DNA from: Bacteroidia bacterium
GTDB taxonomy: Bacteria > Bacteroidota > Bacteroidia > NS11-12g > UBA9320
Direction: 5' to 3'
NCBI GenBank assembly: GCA_017857855.1
Contig: JAFMCI010000016.1
Span: forward strand, 1 to 38,442
DNA: 38,442 bases
The translations under genes and the position numbers were made by a program. Shown here piece after piece: positions 26,524 through 36,406 of this stretch. Every line of letters starts with the position of its first letter. Positions within the stretch are counted from its first letter, which is position 1. The notes under the pieces are model-generated. The model made no database searches, had not been told where the DNA came from, and saw nothing but the letters and a program-made list of their open reading frames with translations.

Positions 26524-28809
26524 TTAATCATAAGCTATCCCCTTACTCACTAACGCTAATATGTTAAGTGGTGTTGGGGTAGTACTTCTAATCACAATTT
26601 GCCCATCCGTATCCGGATTATCCATTAACTGAATCCTTTGGTCGGTCGTGGTTAGGTCATCATATTCTACATCTTCAAAAGAAAGGTCAGTTTGGCTTCG
26701 TTTATCAATAGACCCTATAGAGAAATTCTTAGTTCTATAAAGTTTTAAGTAGGATTCATGGATCTGCTTAATATCCCCCATAGATGAGCCGAATTGTCCC
26801 CCAGCTTCAGGAGGTAATGTCTTAATATTGGAGACATATTTGTAGCCAAATATAACGTATTCTGAGGCAGCAAAAGTGTAGTCTAATTTAGACCCACCAG
26901 CACCATCTGTAATGATATCGATATCATCAACGTACCCAAAGGTGGTGGTGCTGAAATAAGTGGCCGTAACTACCCTGCCAATGAAAGCCACATCTAAACC
27001 AGTGACAATACCGGAACCATCTGCTTGTTCATGCACAGCTAAGTCCAAAAACCTAGGCATGTTGTTCATACTGTTGTAATAACCAGTTGTTGATGAGTAT
27101 ACGTATGGGTCTATTTTCAAACTAGTTTCATAATAAGGGATCGTTAGTTTTTCAATAAAGTAGGAATCAGAAGAACCATCATTTCTTCTAACCAGTAGGA
27201 ATACTTCTTCAATATCTCCAATGGTGTTTTTAAGACTAGTGACCGATATTACGGAAGTAGTATGTCCCGTTTCTATACCTAGAGTGACAGTGGACCAGCC
27301 ATTTATGCCATATTCAGGATCATTACCTAGTACGTATAGAGTGTTGCTCATAGCAACGAATAGTAATTTATGTTCAGCGTTCCATGTAAAATCCAGCACG
27401 TTTTTAGAGTAAGGCGTACTTGTGAAGTTACCATCATTGAAATCATCTAGTTTTACGGATAAATCATCAGAAACCCACGATCCGTTTTCATCGGAATATC
27501 TATAAGTTCTAAAGTTTCTTCGTGTGGCCCCTGCGAATACGATATCTTTACCCATTCGAATAGCTTGGTATGATGAAGAGCCGTAGTTTGAGTTTGCTTC
27601 AATGGTAAGGGTATCCAACCCAATATTTTTTATTAGGTACTCTCCACCTGTAGTTCCGACTGTTAGAACTCTGCCGCCTGTCATCCATTGGATAGCATTT
27701 GACTCGGTAGAACCTACCGGAAGGGAGAAAGGATCCGTACCCACTTGGAGCTCGCCAAAGAAGTTAAGCCCTGATGAATCAGTGGAGGCATCCTGGGTAA
27801 GCCTAACTGAATTTAGGTGGAATAAATTTCCTGTTAAGGAAGCCCATACTGTATCGGGGAAGCTTAAGTTCCCTCCCCATAATAGTTTTTGATTTTGATA
27901 TGCTACTGATTTGGGCCAACCATGTCCAACAATAGAAAGGGTAGCATTAGTAGGATTTCTCCATAGTGATTCTCTCCAATCATCAGTGGCCGTGATATCT
28001 CCTGAACCAATAACATTGGAAACAGTAACTATTGTAGTGGAGGTTATCGCCGTTACTATTAATACTCTTGTCGACCCGGCAGATTCTACCGCAAAAAGTG
28101 TCTGGCTTGAGGACATTGAGGAATTAAAAAGAGCTGCACTGGCAGTAAGCGTAGACCCAACAAGGGTTAATGTAATAGCACTAAGATTTGGTTCACTCAT
28201 AGGAACCAGTAAAGTCTGACTCATACCCGCATTATTGGTAGTGTATTGATCAACATAATTTATATCGAAAGCATCTACCGCCGTTCTAGTAATTACTAAA
28301 GGACGTTGCTCCCCCGAAACGTGGGTAAGAAAAAGTAAATCCCCTACCTGGCAATAATTCCAAGCATGATTTCCGCCGAAAGTACTAAGGGTAGCTGTAT
28401 TTGGAGTCCATGTATCACCCCTATCTCTAGCGGTTATTTCTGTGGCACCGTAAATGTTGGCAGCTTTAGTACGATCATTATGGAAAATATGTAAGTAGGT
28501 GGCGAAATTTGCCATCGTTATAGTATGGGAGGTTAGATAAATTATGTAACTTTCACCGTCCCCGGCTTGAAAGGGTATCCCTCTATAGCTAGGACGATAC
28601 GCATTCCCTGACGTAGAAGCCAATGTAGAAGTAATGTCAGCGATCTGAATTGTACCAGTTCTTTTAAAGGCCCCACCTATCTTATCAGGGAGCATGTTGT
28701 CCATTTCTTCTAGGCCATTTTGGTAGGCAGGCAAGTCGAAACGACCCTTAAATTTCTCAGAAACCTTTCCGCCTGAAAAGTTATTGTAAACCGTGGTAAA
28801 TTTTGTCAT
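26524..28809 (-). CDS. Tail tubular protein B (T7 gp12-like)
   Basis: NNFSGGKVSEKFKGRFDLPAYQNGLEEMDNMLPDKIGGAFKRTGT, characteristic N-terminus of the podovirus nozzle protein. Confidence 0.85.
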   Translation of the reverse strand: MTKFTTVYNNFSGGKVSEKFKGRFDLPAYQNGLEEMDNMLPDKIGGAFKRTGTIQIADITSTLASTSGNAYRPSYRGIPFQAGDGESYIIYLTSHTITMANFATYLHIFHNDRTKAANIYGATEITARDRGDTWTPNTATLSTFGGNHAWNYCQVGDLLFLTHVSGEQRPLVITRTAVDAFDINYVDQYTTNNAGMSQTLLVPMSEPNLSAITLTLVGSTLTASAALFNSSMSSSQTLFAVESAGSTRVLIVTAITSTTIVTVSNVIGSGDITATDDWRESLWRNPTNATLSIVGHGWPKSVAYQNQKLLWGGNLSFPDTVWASLTGNLFHLNSVRLTQDASTDSSGLNFFGELQVGTDPFSLPVGSTESNAIQWMTGGRVLTVGTTGGEYLIKNIGLDTLTIEANSNYGSSSYQAIRMGKDIVFAGATRRNFRTYRYSDENGSWVSDDLSVKLDDFNDGNFTSTPYSKNVLDFTWNAEHKLLFVAMSNTLYVLGNDPEYGINGWSTVTLGIETGHTTSVISVTSLKNTIGDIEEVFLLVRRNDGSSDSYFIEKLTIPYYETSLKIDPYVYSSTTGYYNSMNNMPRFLDLAVHEQADGSGIVTGLDVAFIGRVVTATYFSTTTFGYVDDIDIITDGAGGSKLDYTFAASEYVIFGYKYVSNIKTLPPEAGGQFGSSMGDIKQIHESYLKLYRTKNFSIGSIDKRSQTDLSFEDVEYDDLTTTDQRIQLMDNPDTDGQIVIRSTTPTPLNILALVSKGIAYD

Positions 28810-29393
28810 TAATCCGCATCCAATCCAGTTACTCTAGCATCAAGCCACACATCGGCTTGGAGCTTTCTAGTTTTACTTGTTCTTCCAATCTTAGCATCGT
28901 AGAATCTTCCGTTACGTAAAGCAAGGTCGGCTTTTACCGCCATAGATTCACTAAGCCCGGTGCTTTGTTTTAACGGGTAAGCAAGTTCAGCAGCCAGCAT
29001 GTAGGCAAGAACTTCCTCAAAAACAACGTCAAAAAGTGAAACATCGGTCACATCATATATGTATTTTAGTTGGCAAGTAGAACTATTTATCAGAATGGTT
29101 TGACCCTCTTCTTCCCAATCGTCGTCGATATCGACTTCAATAGGTAAAAGGTTATCTGCGGGCAATTGAAATGCAGCTCCATACCCAAATAAGGGAACGG
29201 CTACAAGTTTGGCCAATGAAGCTCTTTTTACAGCAAAATTCCATAAGTGTTCACGAAGAACTTTCCTACGTATTTTGTCATACTGGAGATTACAAAGGAC
29301 AGAGGCTTTAGATGTTTGGGCAAAAGACGCTATCTTCTCTACGCCTATTTTAGAGAGCGCAGAATTACAGATATCTATCTTAGATGTTGCCAT
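28809..29393 (-). CDS. Tail tubular protein A (T7 gp11-like)
   Basis: DICNSALSKIGVEKIASFAQTSKASVLCNLQYDKIRRKVLREHLWNFAVKRASL. Confidence 0.85.
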   Translation of the reverse strand: MATSKIDICNSALSKIGVEKIASFAQTSKASVLCNLQYDKIRRKVLREHLWNFAVKRASLAKLVAVPLFGYGAAFQLPADNLLPIEVDIDDDWEEEGQTILINSSTCQLKYIYDVTDVSLFDVVFEEVLAYMLAAELAYPLKQSTGLSESMAVKADLALRNGRFYDAKIGRTSKTRKLQADVWLDARVTGLDAD

Positions 29394-29409
29394 TAAAACC
29401 TTTTATATA

Positions 29410-29427
29410 GGGAGAGTTTCCTCTCCC
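29410..29427 (-). terminator. 7-bp hairpin with GAAA tetraloop between capsid-accessory and tail genes
   Basis: Minus strand GGGAGAG-GAAA-CTCTCCC. No strong U-tract, so could be processing or attenuation rather than termination. Confidence 0.45.
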
Positions 29428-29434
29428 ATATTAA

Positions 29435-29896
29435 TTAATTAATTACGTAAGTAATCCAAAAACTGATTGTTACACCAGTTGTTGCTGTAGAGGCTTCAGT
29501 CATGATCGCTTCAGTTCTAACAGCCGCTAGAAACTTCTTATCAAGACCAGCACTTCCGATAGCAGCTTTCGCTAAAACAGCAGCACCACCACCATCAGCT
29601 TGAAGAACAAATGCGTTAGGATCAGCAACTTCAAGTCCATCAGCAGAAGCTTGGTATCCAAGATCTAGAATCCCGCCAGTACCTAAAGTAGCATCAATCT
29701 TAACAGCTGCATCAAGAACTCTTGCGCCTTTTGGTAGCATTGGACCAGTGATAGTATCGCCGATAGCAAGTACTGCACCAGCTAAAGCGTACTCTTCTCT
29801 AAGGTAATGAACAGATCCGAAAACCTCGCCATTCTCAATTTTTGCCTTTGGTGAGGCAGTTTCTTTTGTATAATTTACACCAGATAAAGATGCCAT
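29435..29896 (-). CDS. Putative head decoration / accessory capsid protein
   Basis: Small beta-rich protein directly downstream of the major capsid gene. Confidence 0.45.
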   Translation of the reverse strand: MASLSGVNYTKETASPKAKIENGEVFGSVHYLREEYALAGAVLAIGDTITGPMLPKGARVLDAAVKIDATLGTGGILDLGYQASADGLEVADPNAFVLQADGGGAAVLAKAAIGSAGLDKKFLAAVRTEAIMTEASTATTGVTISFWITYVIN

Positions 29897-29966
29897 AATA
29901 TTTCTCCAATTTAAAATTTAAGTTTACGGCAGCTCCTAGAAACCACCGTTACTAATTATTTGTTGA

Positions 29967-30956
29967 TTATGCTTCTAAACAAAGAATCTCAACAACTTTT
30001 TCTTCTTCCATACGTACAGCACCAACTTGGTGAGCAGCATATACTTGAGTTGAATATCTCTTAGTTGGAAGTTCATCAACTCTAACGATCATATCGATAC
30101 CAGTTGCAAAGATCATTCCATCTTCGGCCCAAGCAATACATCTTCTTGCTCCAGCGGCGATCGTATCAGACCCACCAGTGATTGCTCCTGTAGCAGCAAC
30201 AAATGATGTAATAGAAGCAGAGGTGACCGGAAGTCTTTCAGATCTAAGGAATTTAAATCCCATGAAAGTATCTACTTCACCATGAACTAAAGCTCTTACA
30301 GTATTGTAATCTGCAGAGGTAACTTCTGTTTCATTCAATAAGTTTTGCTTTTGTTTACCAGAGTAAGCAAGGTACTTAGGGATATCTTCATCAACATCGT
30401 TTGAATCAAATTTTTCAAGAGCGATAGTAAGAGTGAAAACGTTAAGCCCACTTGAAGCTGTACCGTTTGTAGCTCCGATTCTTTGGCCTGAAGAAAGTGC
30501 AACATTAACTGTTCCTTTCTTCCCGCTTCTTGCATTACCAAGAGCAGCCGCGATCCAAACATCATCTTTGTATCTATTGATACCCATAACAGCAGCTTTA
30601 ACATAAGCATCGTCTGGGTTGATAAGTAATTTAACTCTATCCATCTTATCGATAAGATCAGAGTAATCTGCTTCTTCAAGATCTACAGCTCTTCTTGTGT
30701 GAGGAGTGTTTGAGTGAACAGTATCACCGTGACGATCAGTAATCTTGTTAGCTTCCGCTAGACCTAATCTCTCGTAGTAATCTGTCTCTCCACCTTGTTG
30801 TTCTTGACGACAGCTTCTAGCTAGTCTGGCATCCATTTGCTGAGAAAGCATATAGATGTTTGATTTGTACGTTTCAACAAAAGCTTCATCAATTTCGAAA
30901 GATCCTCTTTGACCTAACATATTGAAGAAACTGATTAACATATTTAGTAATTTCAT
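29967..30956 (-). CDS. Major capsid protein
   Basis: SFEIDEAFVETYKSNIYMLSQQMDARLARSCRQEQ...DTVHSNTPHTRRAVDLEEADYSDLIDKMDRVKLLINPDDAYVKAA: podovirus capsid family pattern at syntenic position. AAGGAG SD. Confidence 0.8.
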   Translation of the reverse strand: MKLLNMLISFFNMLGQRGSFEIDEAFVETYKSNIYMLSQQMDARLARSCRQEQQGGETDYYERLGLAEANKITDRHGDTVHSNTPHTRRAVDLEEADYSDLIDKMDRVKLLINPDDAYVKAAVMGINRYKDDVWIAAALGNARSGKKGTVNVALSSGQRIGATNGTASSGLNVFTLTIALEKFDSNDVDEDIPKYLAYSGKQKQNLLNETEVTSADYNTVRALVHGEVDTFMGFKFLRSERLPVTSASITSFVAATGAITGGSDTIAAGARRCIAWAEDGMIFATGIDMIVRVDELPTKRYSTQVYAAHQVGAVRMEEEKVVEILCLEA

Positions 30957-31092
30957 GGGGTAGTTCTCCTTGCCCTGGTTAATAATAAAAAATTAAATAA
31001 AACATTTATCTCGGAGAAGTGTCCAAAAGGGTTCTACCTAATCTCTACCATTATTGGGTCCGTAAGGAGTTTCCTGTAGAGGATGTAATTTC

Positions 31093-31122
31093 AGTTTAAA
31101 GGGACATGCCCATCAGTGTCAA
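31093..31122 (-). promoter_or_regulatory. Candidate promoter for the major capsid gene
   Basis: Minus strand TTGACA, 18-nt spacer, TAAACT, immediately downstream of a terminator. Confidence 0.45.
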
Positions 31123-31152
31123 GAAAAAAAGTAGACGTGGGAGCGCCTACTT
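31123..31152 (-). terminator. Rho-independent terminator after the scaffold gene
   Basis: Minus strand AAGTAGGCG-CTCCCA-CGTCTACTT (one G-U), then a T7 run. Confidence 0.85.
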
Positions 31153-31159
31153 GTACGTA

Positions 31160-32032
31160 CTATCTTCTACCAGCTAATTTGATTCTTTGTAGTTTCATCA
31201 TCTTTTCTTGGTAAAATTTTCTTTCTGGGTGTCCTTGAGTCATGAAAGGGTGTCCTTTCACGTAGTATTTTTCTATTTCTGAAGCAGCTTCGGTTGAAGT
31301 AAGTCCAAAAGTATTCCCGCCTTTTACTTGAAGAGAATCCTCGGACATTCCTTCGGCCACTTTATCGAACAGCTTAGTTACTAAAGAGCTGTCCAAAAGT
31401 CCTTTTGACTTCATTCCTGCGATTTCTTCTTTAGATGCAAATTGCTCTAAAGCTGAAAAAGCCCGCTGAGTCTTTCTTTCGTAGGCATCGCCCCACTCGT
31501 TCTTAAGAGAAGTTAAGTCTGCATTATATGCGATTTGAGACATTTCATTATTTTTTGCCACGGATTGTCCAAGAAAATCATTCATGAAGTTGGACATTGC
31601 CTGCGCCTGTTTTGGTGCTAGACCAGCAGTATAAGCAGCATCTTTAAAACTATCAAAAAACTCTTTATTAGCCTCAATGTTATCGGGCACATTGTTTTCA
31701 ACGCCATATTCTTTTATATCTGCCGGACGACCTAACTTATTGTAAAGATCGCTGTACTGGTCTTCTGTCCAAGTTTCGTCTGGAAGTGTTACCTTATCTT
31801 TACCAATCATACCAGTAGCATGAACCAAAGATTTCATTATTTTAGGTACGTTAAATTGGCCTTTATCGTCTGCAAACTTTAAAAGGGTAGCATTTCCTTT
31901 AAGTGTTTCATCAAATCCTTCAGGGTATGAATATTCGATCCCGCCTGGTTCACCGCCACCAGTACCAAGATCTCCACCTGAATCACCGCCGCCATCACCA
32001 GAATCACCGCCACCTTCGCTGCCGCTGCCCAT
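31160..32032 (-). CDS. Scaffolding protein
   Basis: Acidic helical protein between portal and capsid genes with a Gly/Ser/Asp-rich N-terminus. AGAGGAAG SD before ATG at 32032. Track ORF extends to 32092. Confidence 0.7.
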   Translation of the reverse strand: MGSGSEGGGDSGDGGGDSGGDLGTGGGEPGGIEYSYPEGFDETLKGNATLLKFADDKGQFNVPKIMKSLVHATGMIGKDKVTLPDETWTEDQYSDLYNKLGRPADIKEYGVENNVPDNIEANKEFFDSFKDAAYTAGLAPKQAQAMSNFMNDFLGQSVAKNNEMSQIAYNADLTSLKNEWGDAYERKTQRAFSALEQFASKEEIAGMKSKGLLDSSLVTKLFDKVAEGMSEDSLQVKGGNTFGLTSTEAASEIEKYYVKGHPFMTQGHPERKFYQEKMMKLQRIKLAGRR

Positions 32033-32051
32033 GAAGCTTCCTCTTTCATTC

Positions 32052-32375
32052 TTAATCATCGAAATAATTGAAAAGTTTTTCATTTTCCTCACTACTTCCT
32101 CCTTTTTTTGTTTTTTGTGTCTGTGTTCCTATTAAATCCATAATGTCTTCCACATTATAAGTGACCATATCCATTATATAGAGGACAAGTTCCCGCTTGC
32201 CTTCATTTAGTATTGAGTGCCTATCACCGTTTACTGAGGAAGTTGGTTTTAAAATGTGGCCCTTTTCCATAAGATCGAGGAGAACTCTCTTCCCCTCATC
32301 ACTATCGAATAGGTGTAAATAATCTTGCACCAGGCTTACTTTTGCCTGGGCCATTTCCTTTTGCTGTTCGTCCAT
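32052..32375 (-). CDS. Hypothetical protein between portal and scaffold
   Basis: 107-aa ORF in the collinear structural operon. Confidence 0.55.
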   Translation of the reverse strand: MDEQQKEMAQAKVSLVQDYLHLFDSDEGKRVLLDLMEKGHILKPTSSVNGDRHSILNEGKRELVLYIMDMVTYNVEDIMDLIGTQTQKTKKGGSSEENEKLFNYFDD

Positions 32376-32376
32376 C

Positions 32377-33987
32377 CTACACCTTACTTACTGCGCTCGC
32401 CGTTGTATCCATAGTGTCAGCTTGAGCTTGATCCATTTGGGCTTGCTGCATTTCTTGTTGTTGTTGTTCCCTAGCTTGTCTTATTTTTTTAACTTCTTTA
32501 GGTTCCTTCATAGTATCTTGAGGGGAGCCATAAATATCCGCTAAGTAGGCTACTACCCCATCTAAATCTAAATTATCCATTACACTAGGATCAAATTCCG
32601 CAAGTGGAGCGACCGAAGATAAGAATCTATTCCAGTTATTTCCTTCAGACATTTTCTGAGCTTTTGCAATTTGAGAAGAATAAAAGACTTCAATCCCTTG
32701 ACCTTGTAATTCTTGAGGAGGATTGTCAGGTAATTCACCTTTACGTTTTAATATACCCAAAATTCTCACTATTAATGGTTGGAGTAGTTCAAAATGGAGT
32801 CTTCCTAAGATCGGTCCTAATAAACGTAAATGTTCATCGGTCCTAGCATTTACTTCAGTGGCGGTCATTTGTGGACCTTCACGAAGTTGAAGTTGATCTA
32901 TGAAATAAGACTCTTTAATCCTTTCTCTAGTATCACGAAGGATTTCCATCCCTATTCCGATTTGTCCTCTAATCTCTATTGGGTACACCTTATCTTGTGT
33001 TCCCGATCTATATGGGTTTAATCCACCTGGCTTTGTATTGAAATTCATGAAGCTATCATCAGGAATCATAAGAGGGGGATCAACCATTTTTTGAGCTGCA
33101 CGAATAATCGTTCTCATCATAGCGTTGATCATCTTAATCTCTGGAAGTGCTTTCATACCAGGAGATCGACCGTATACTTCCATGGAGTCTTTCATCCATC
33201 TAGGGAATACTGCAGGGAACTCATCAAAGCCACCTTCTTTTAATATAAGTCCTTCCTTCTCGTATATGTGGAGGGAGCTATATATTTTACCTTTAGAGTC
33301 TTTTCGTTTTATGTCACGGTCAGTGTTTGGAGTGACCATCATTATGACGTTATGCGTATCGTCCGGTTTTTCCTTGCAAATTTTGCAAAACTTGTCCGAT
33401 AAATTTTCCTCGCCATACTTTTGAATTAACTGTCTTGCACTCATGGGCATTTCTATAAAAAATGTATCCACTTCGTGTTTGAAGTTCTCTTCAATATAAA
33501 ATTGGTATATTGGTCTTGAGCTGAACGTGATTATGTTTTCATCATCTTCACTTATTAACATGGCCCCGGTACCGAAAGACCCAAGGTCTAGATAGAGCTC
33601 GTGGATTTCAGTTTGGAAATTCGTATTGTTGAGTATTTGATGGATACGCCGAACAGTCTTCTGTAAGTAGTCTCTAACTTTTGGGTTCTTATCGATTTCT
33701 CTATTTCCCGTCGTAAGCTCAAACCATTGTACTGACGGATTTGTGAGCATTGAGTGTAGAGCGGACGCGAGCAATTCGTTGAAATGAGCTGCTGAAGAGT
33801 CATAGAGTCGAAGACCTTTCTTATCGCCTTTTGCTCTGGACTTATAATCGAAGACGTTTTCTTTATTTGGGATAACATATCTAGCAACGTCTCTCCAGTG
33901 TTCATCCCAGTTTGTCCTTTTACTCTTAGCGGCCTTATATCTTTTGATATGTTGCTCGGTTATTGACTTATCTTGTTTTATCTTCAT
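32377..33987 (-). CDS. Portal / head-tail connector protein (T7 gp8-like)
   Basis: RTNWDEHWRDVARYVIPNKENVFDY...LRLYDSSAAHFNELLASALHSMLTNPSVQWFELT. Confidence 0.9.
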   Translation of the reverse strand: MKIKQDKSITEQHIKRYKAAKSKRTNWDEHWRDVARYVIPNKENVFDYKSRAKGDKKGLRLYDSSAAHFNELLASALHSMLTNPSVQWFELTTGNREIDKNPKVRDYLQKTVRRIHQILNNTNFQTEIHELYLDLGSFGTGAMLISEDDENIITFSSRPIYQFYIEENFKHEVDTFFIEMPMSARQLIQKYGEENLSDKFCKICKEKPDDTHNVIMMVTPNTDRDIKRKDSKGKIYSSLHIYEKEGLILKEGGFDEFPAVFPRWMKDSMEVYGRSPGMKALPEIKMINAMMRTIIRAAQKMVDPPLMIPDDSFMNFNTKPGGLNPYRSGTQDKVYPIEIRGQIGIGMEILRDTRERIKESYFIDQLQLREGPQMTATEVNARTDEHLRLLGPILGRLHFELLQPLIVRILGILKRKGELPDNPPQELQGQGIEVFYSSQIAKAQKMSEGNNWNRFLSSVAPLAEFDPSVMDNLDLDGVVAYLADIYGSPQDTMKEPKEVKKIRQAREQQQQEMQQAQMDQAQADTMDTTASAVSKV

Positions 33988-34421
33988 TACACTAGCCTTG
34001 TTTGGGATAATCCTGGTTTTGCTCGTTTACCAAAAACTTCATCTTGTCTAAGAGTAAAAGCAGATACGAATCCCTTCATTTGATCTTCTGTTACTGAGAG
34101 AGTTTTGCCCTCCCTTAATTGTCTATTAAATTCTTGTGTGGTTACGCTTAGTGATTTTTCTTTAGGTGCCAGGCTATCAACATCAACTCTTTTCTTTGAT
34201 GAAGCTATCCCACCCGCAGCTTTTTGGAAGTTTGCCAATTCCTTTGGATCAAAACCAGTGAATGTATGTCTAGCGGCACCTACATCTCTGTTCGTAGGAC
34301 TGAAAAACTCACTCGCACTTCCTGAACCAACCCCAAAAGGTTTGGCGAAAAAGTCGTTTTTCCCCTTGTTACTTCCTAGTAAATCAATATCCTTACCACC
34401 AAAAAAACTACCCAAACCCAT
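33987..34421 (-). CDS. Hypothetical protein between terminase and portal
   Basis: Start set at the ATG (MGLGSFFGG) preceded by AAGGA. The track start is a TTG. Confidence 0.5.
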   Translation of the reverse strand: MGLGSFFGGKDIDLLGSNKGKNDFFAKPFGVGSGSASEFFSPTNRDVGAARHTFTGFDPKELANFQKAAGGIASSKKRVDVDSLAPKEKSLSVTTQEFNRQLREGKTLSVTEDQMKGFVSAFTLRQDEVFGKRAKPGLSQTRLV

Positions 34422-34440
34422 ATACAATCCTTTTCTAAAG

Positions 34441-35883
34441 TCAATACTCTAATTCATTATAATCGCTATTGGCTGTGCGTGGCAAGTTATCCCTACGCAT
34501 CTTCAATTCCTTAGTATCTTTGTCATCTAAGGCATCGTACCTAAAAGCATCTGCCCCGTGAGAAGCCCAATCATGTTTTGGCTTATTCCGGAATAACATT
34601 AATTTTGAATCCCATTCTCGTTGATAGTTCTTAAGACAGTCAAGAAGCCTAGCACATTTTTGAGCATCAAACCTAGATGTTTTCAACCGAGTACGTACTG
34701 CTTGGATACCATCATCGACCGATTGTTTGGTTTGAACTTCCCACTCCCAGCCAGGTTTTAATTCCCTAACTACTTCAAGTCTAGTTTGACCAGTGATAAA
34801 ATCCCTATTCTTCCCATCATGGGGCCAAACATGTCGACCATAAGAGTACGGTTTCCGTTCAAGTTCTTTAATGAACCAATCGACACCTTTACCATTCGAT
34901 TCTATATAATCTATGTAGTGCCAAATACCGTGGACTTTTTGACGGAATACAATCCCACACGAATCCCCAATACCAATATCCCAATGTGTATCGACAGGAT
35001 ATCTTGGATTCCATGGAACATAACCGATTTGATCACCGTCCCCATCTTCCATTTCACGTAGGGCTTCACCGTAGTACGATCCCCTAACGGCAGCATGGAA
35101 GGAGCATTCAAGTTCTTGCTCTATTTCTTCCGGTTCCATATCAGACATCATATCTTCTAATTCGTCTTGAGGAAGTACTCCGGTTTCTGATGCTTTATAA
35201 ATAGCGGTGAACCAAGTTTCTGGTAAAGAGTCAGCTTTCTCAAGCCGTCTATAAAAATGATTCTGTCCTTTTGGTGTACCGATGAATATGGCCCAACCCT
35301 TACGATCTGCTAAAGCCGGTCTAACAATCTCACCCCAAATAACAGGATCACATTGAGCGTACTCATCAAGGACAGCACCATCTAGGTAAATACCACGAAT
35401 TGAATCTGGGTTCTCTGCCCCGAGAAGCATGAACTTTATCTTGTCTGGTTTCTTGGCCCAACCGCCTGAAGAGTTCTTAATCCCTTCCCGTAGTATCTCG
35501 ACCGACAATTCAGACTTATTTACTTTCACTCCTGGTATTTCTGAAGTGGAATCTACAATATATTCCCAGGCGATCATCTTCGCCTGTTTGTAGGTTGGGG
35601 CTATGTAGGCATATTGAGGATTATGTTTTTGATTAGCTATCCCCTTGTTAATCGTCTCATTGATAACTAGGAGAGTTTTACCAAACCTACGATGACAAAC
35701 GAGAACATTGAATCGTTTTAATCGCGAATGGATGACCGCTTGTAATGGCCTTGGAATGTACCCAGTGGATACCTTCTTAATCTCTTTCTTTAATTCCCGG
35801 TTGTAGGGAAGTTCCATGCTAGAAATCTCTGGACCATTGTCCATCAATTCCTTATCCGCTGAATACTTCCCTAACCAAGACAT
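34441..35883 (-). CDS. Terminase large subunit
   Basis: Walker A VLVCHRRFGKT, Walker B GIYLDGAVLDEYAQ, nuclease-domain DTHWDIGIGDSCGIVF. Confidence 0.92.
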   Translation of the reverse strand: MSWLGKYSADKELMDNGPEISSMELPYNRELKKEIKKVSTGYIPRPLQAVIHSRLKRFNVLVCHRRFGKTLLVINETINKGIANQKHNPQYAYIAPTYKQAKMIAWEYIVDSTSEIPGVKVNKSELSVEILREGIKNSSGGWAKKPDKIKFMLLGAENPDSIRGIYLDGAVLDEYAQCDPVIWGEIVRPALADRKGWAIFIGTPKGQNHFYRRLEKADSLPETWFTAIYKASETGVLPQDELEDMMSDMEPEEIEQELECSFHAAVRGSYYGEALREMEDGDGDQIGYVPWNPRYPVDTHWDIGIGDSCGIVFRQKVHGIWHYIDYIESNGKGVDWFIKELERKPYSYGRHVWPHDGKNRDFITGQTRLEVVRELKPGWEWEVQTKQSVDDGIQAVRTRLKTSRFDAQKCARLLDCLKNYQREWDSKLMLFRNKPKHDWASHGADAFRYDALDDKDTKELKMRRDNLPRTANSDYNELEY

Positions 35884-35886
35884 TTA

Positions 35887-36378
35887 CTATAGGTCTTTTA
35901 AAGCATCTTCTGTTTTAGCTTCTTCGATAAGTTCTTTGAGCTCCGCTATAGTAGTGATTTCTTCAAAGTCTACACCTAGATCTTCCGCTTCCAATTGAAG
36001 TTTCTTCTTAGGAGTTAAAGGTTTTGGTTGGATATCAACAACTACTTTTGGTCCTTCAACAACTACTTCTTCTTTTGCAACGGTAGCACCTAGTTCCATC
36101 TTAGCGTTAATTTTCGCTAACATTTCACCTTGTTCTTTAATAATAGCTTTAAGATCATCATTCTCAGACTTAAGTCCAGCTTCAGATTCTTTAGCCTTGT
36201 GGTCTTGGTATTCTTTATTATGTCTTAATGCTTTCTCTCTGAATTGTTCAGCAGCAGCTTTTTGACCTACTTTAATTTCATCTTGGATTTCTTTTGATAA
36301 TGAAGTTACTGGTCTCCAATTACCATGATCATCTAGTACACGTTTACCTACTCCTGATTTCCCAGTTACATCTGTCAT
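35887..36378 (-). CDS. Coiled-coil protein with C-terminal HeH/LEM-like motif
   Basis: LTPKKKLQLEAEDLGVDFEEITTIAELKELIEEA; sits between TerS and TerL. Confidence 0.55.
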   Translation of the reverse strand: MTDVTGKSGVGKRVLDDHGNWRPVTSLSKEIQDEIKVGQKAAAEQFREKALRHNKEYQDHKAKESEAGLKSENDDLKAIIKEQGEMLAKINAKMELGATVAKEEVVVEGPKVVVDIQPKPLTPKKKLQLEAEDLGVDFEEITTIAELKELIEEAKTEDALKDL

Positions 36379-36406
36379 ACTTGCTCCTTATTTAATGTGT
36401 AATTAT

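Noticed and set aside
26003-26527. 174-aa plus-strand ORF opposite the gp14-like gene
   Set aside because: Composition is typical of an antisense artefact; the opposing gene has clear support.
30335-30679. 114-aa minus-strand ORF inside the capsid gene
   Set aside because: Out of frame with the major capsid protein and biased Leu/Gln composition; no start signal.
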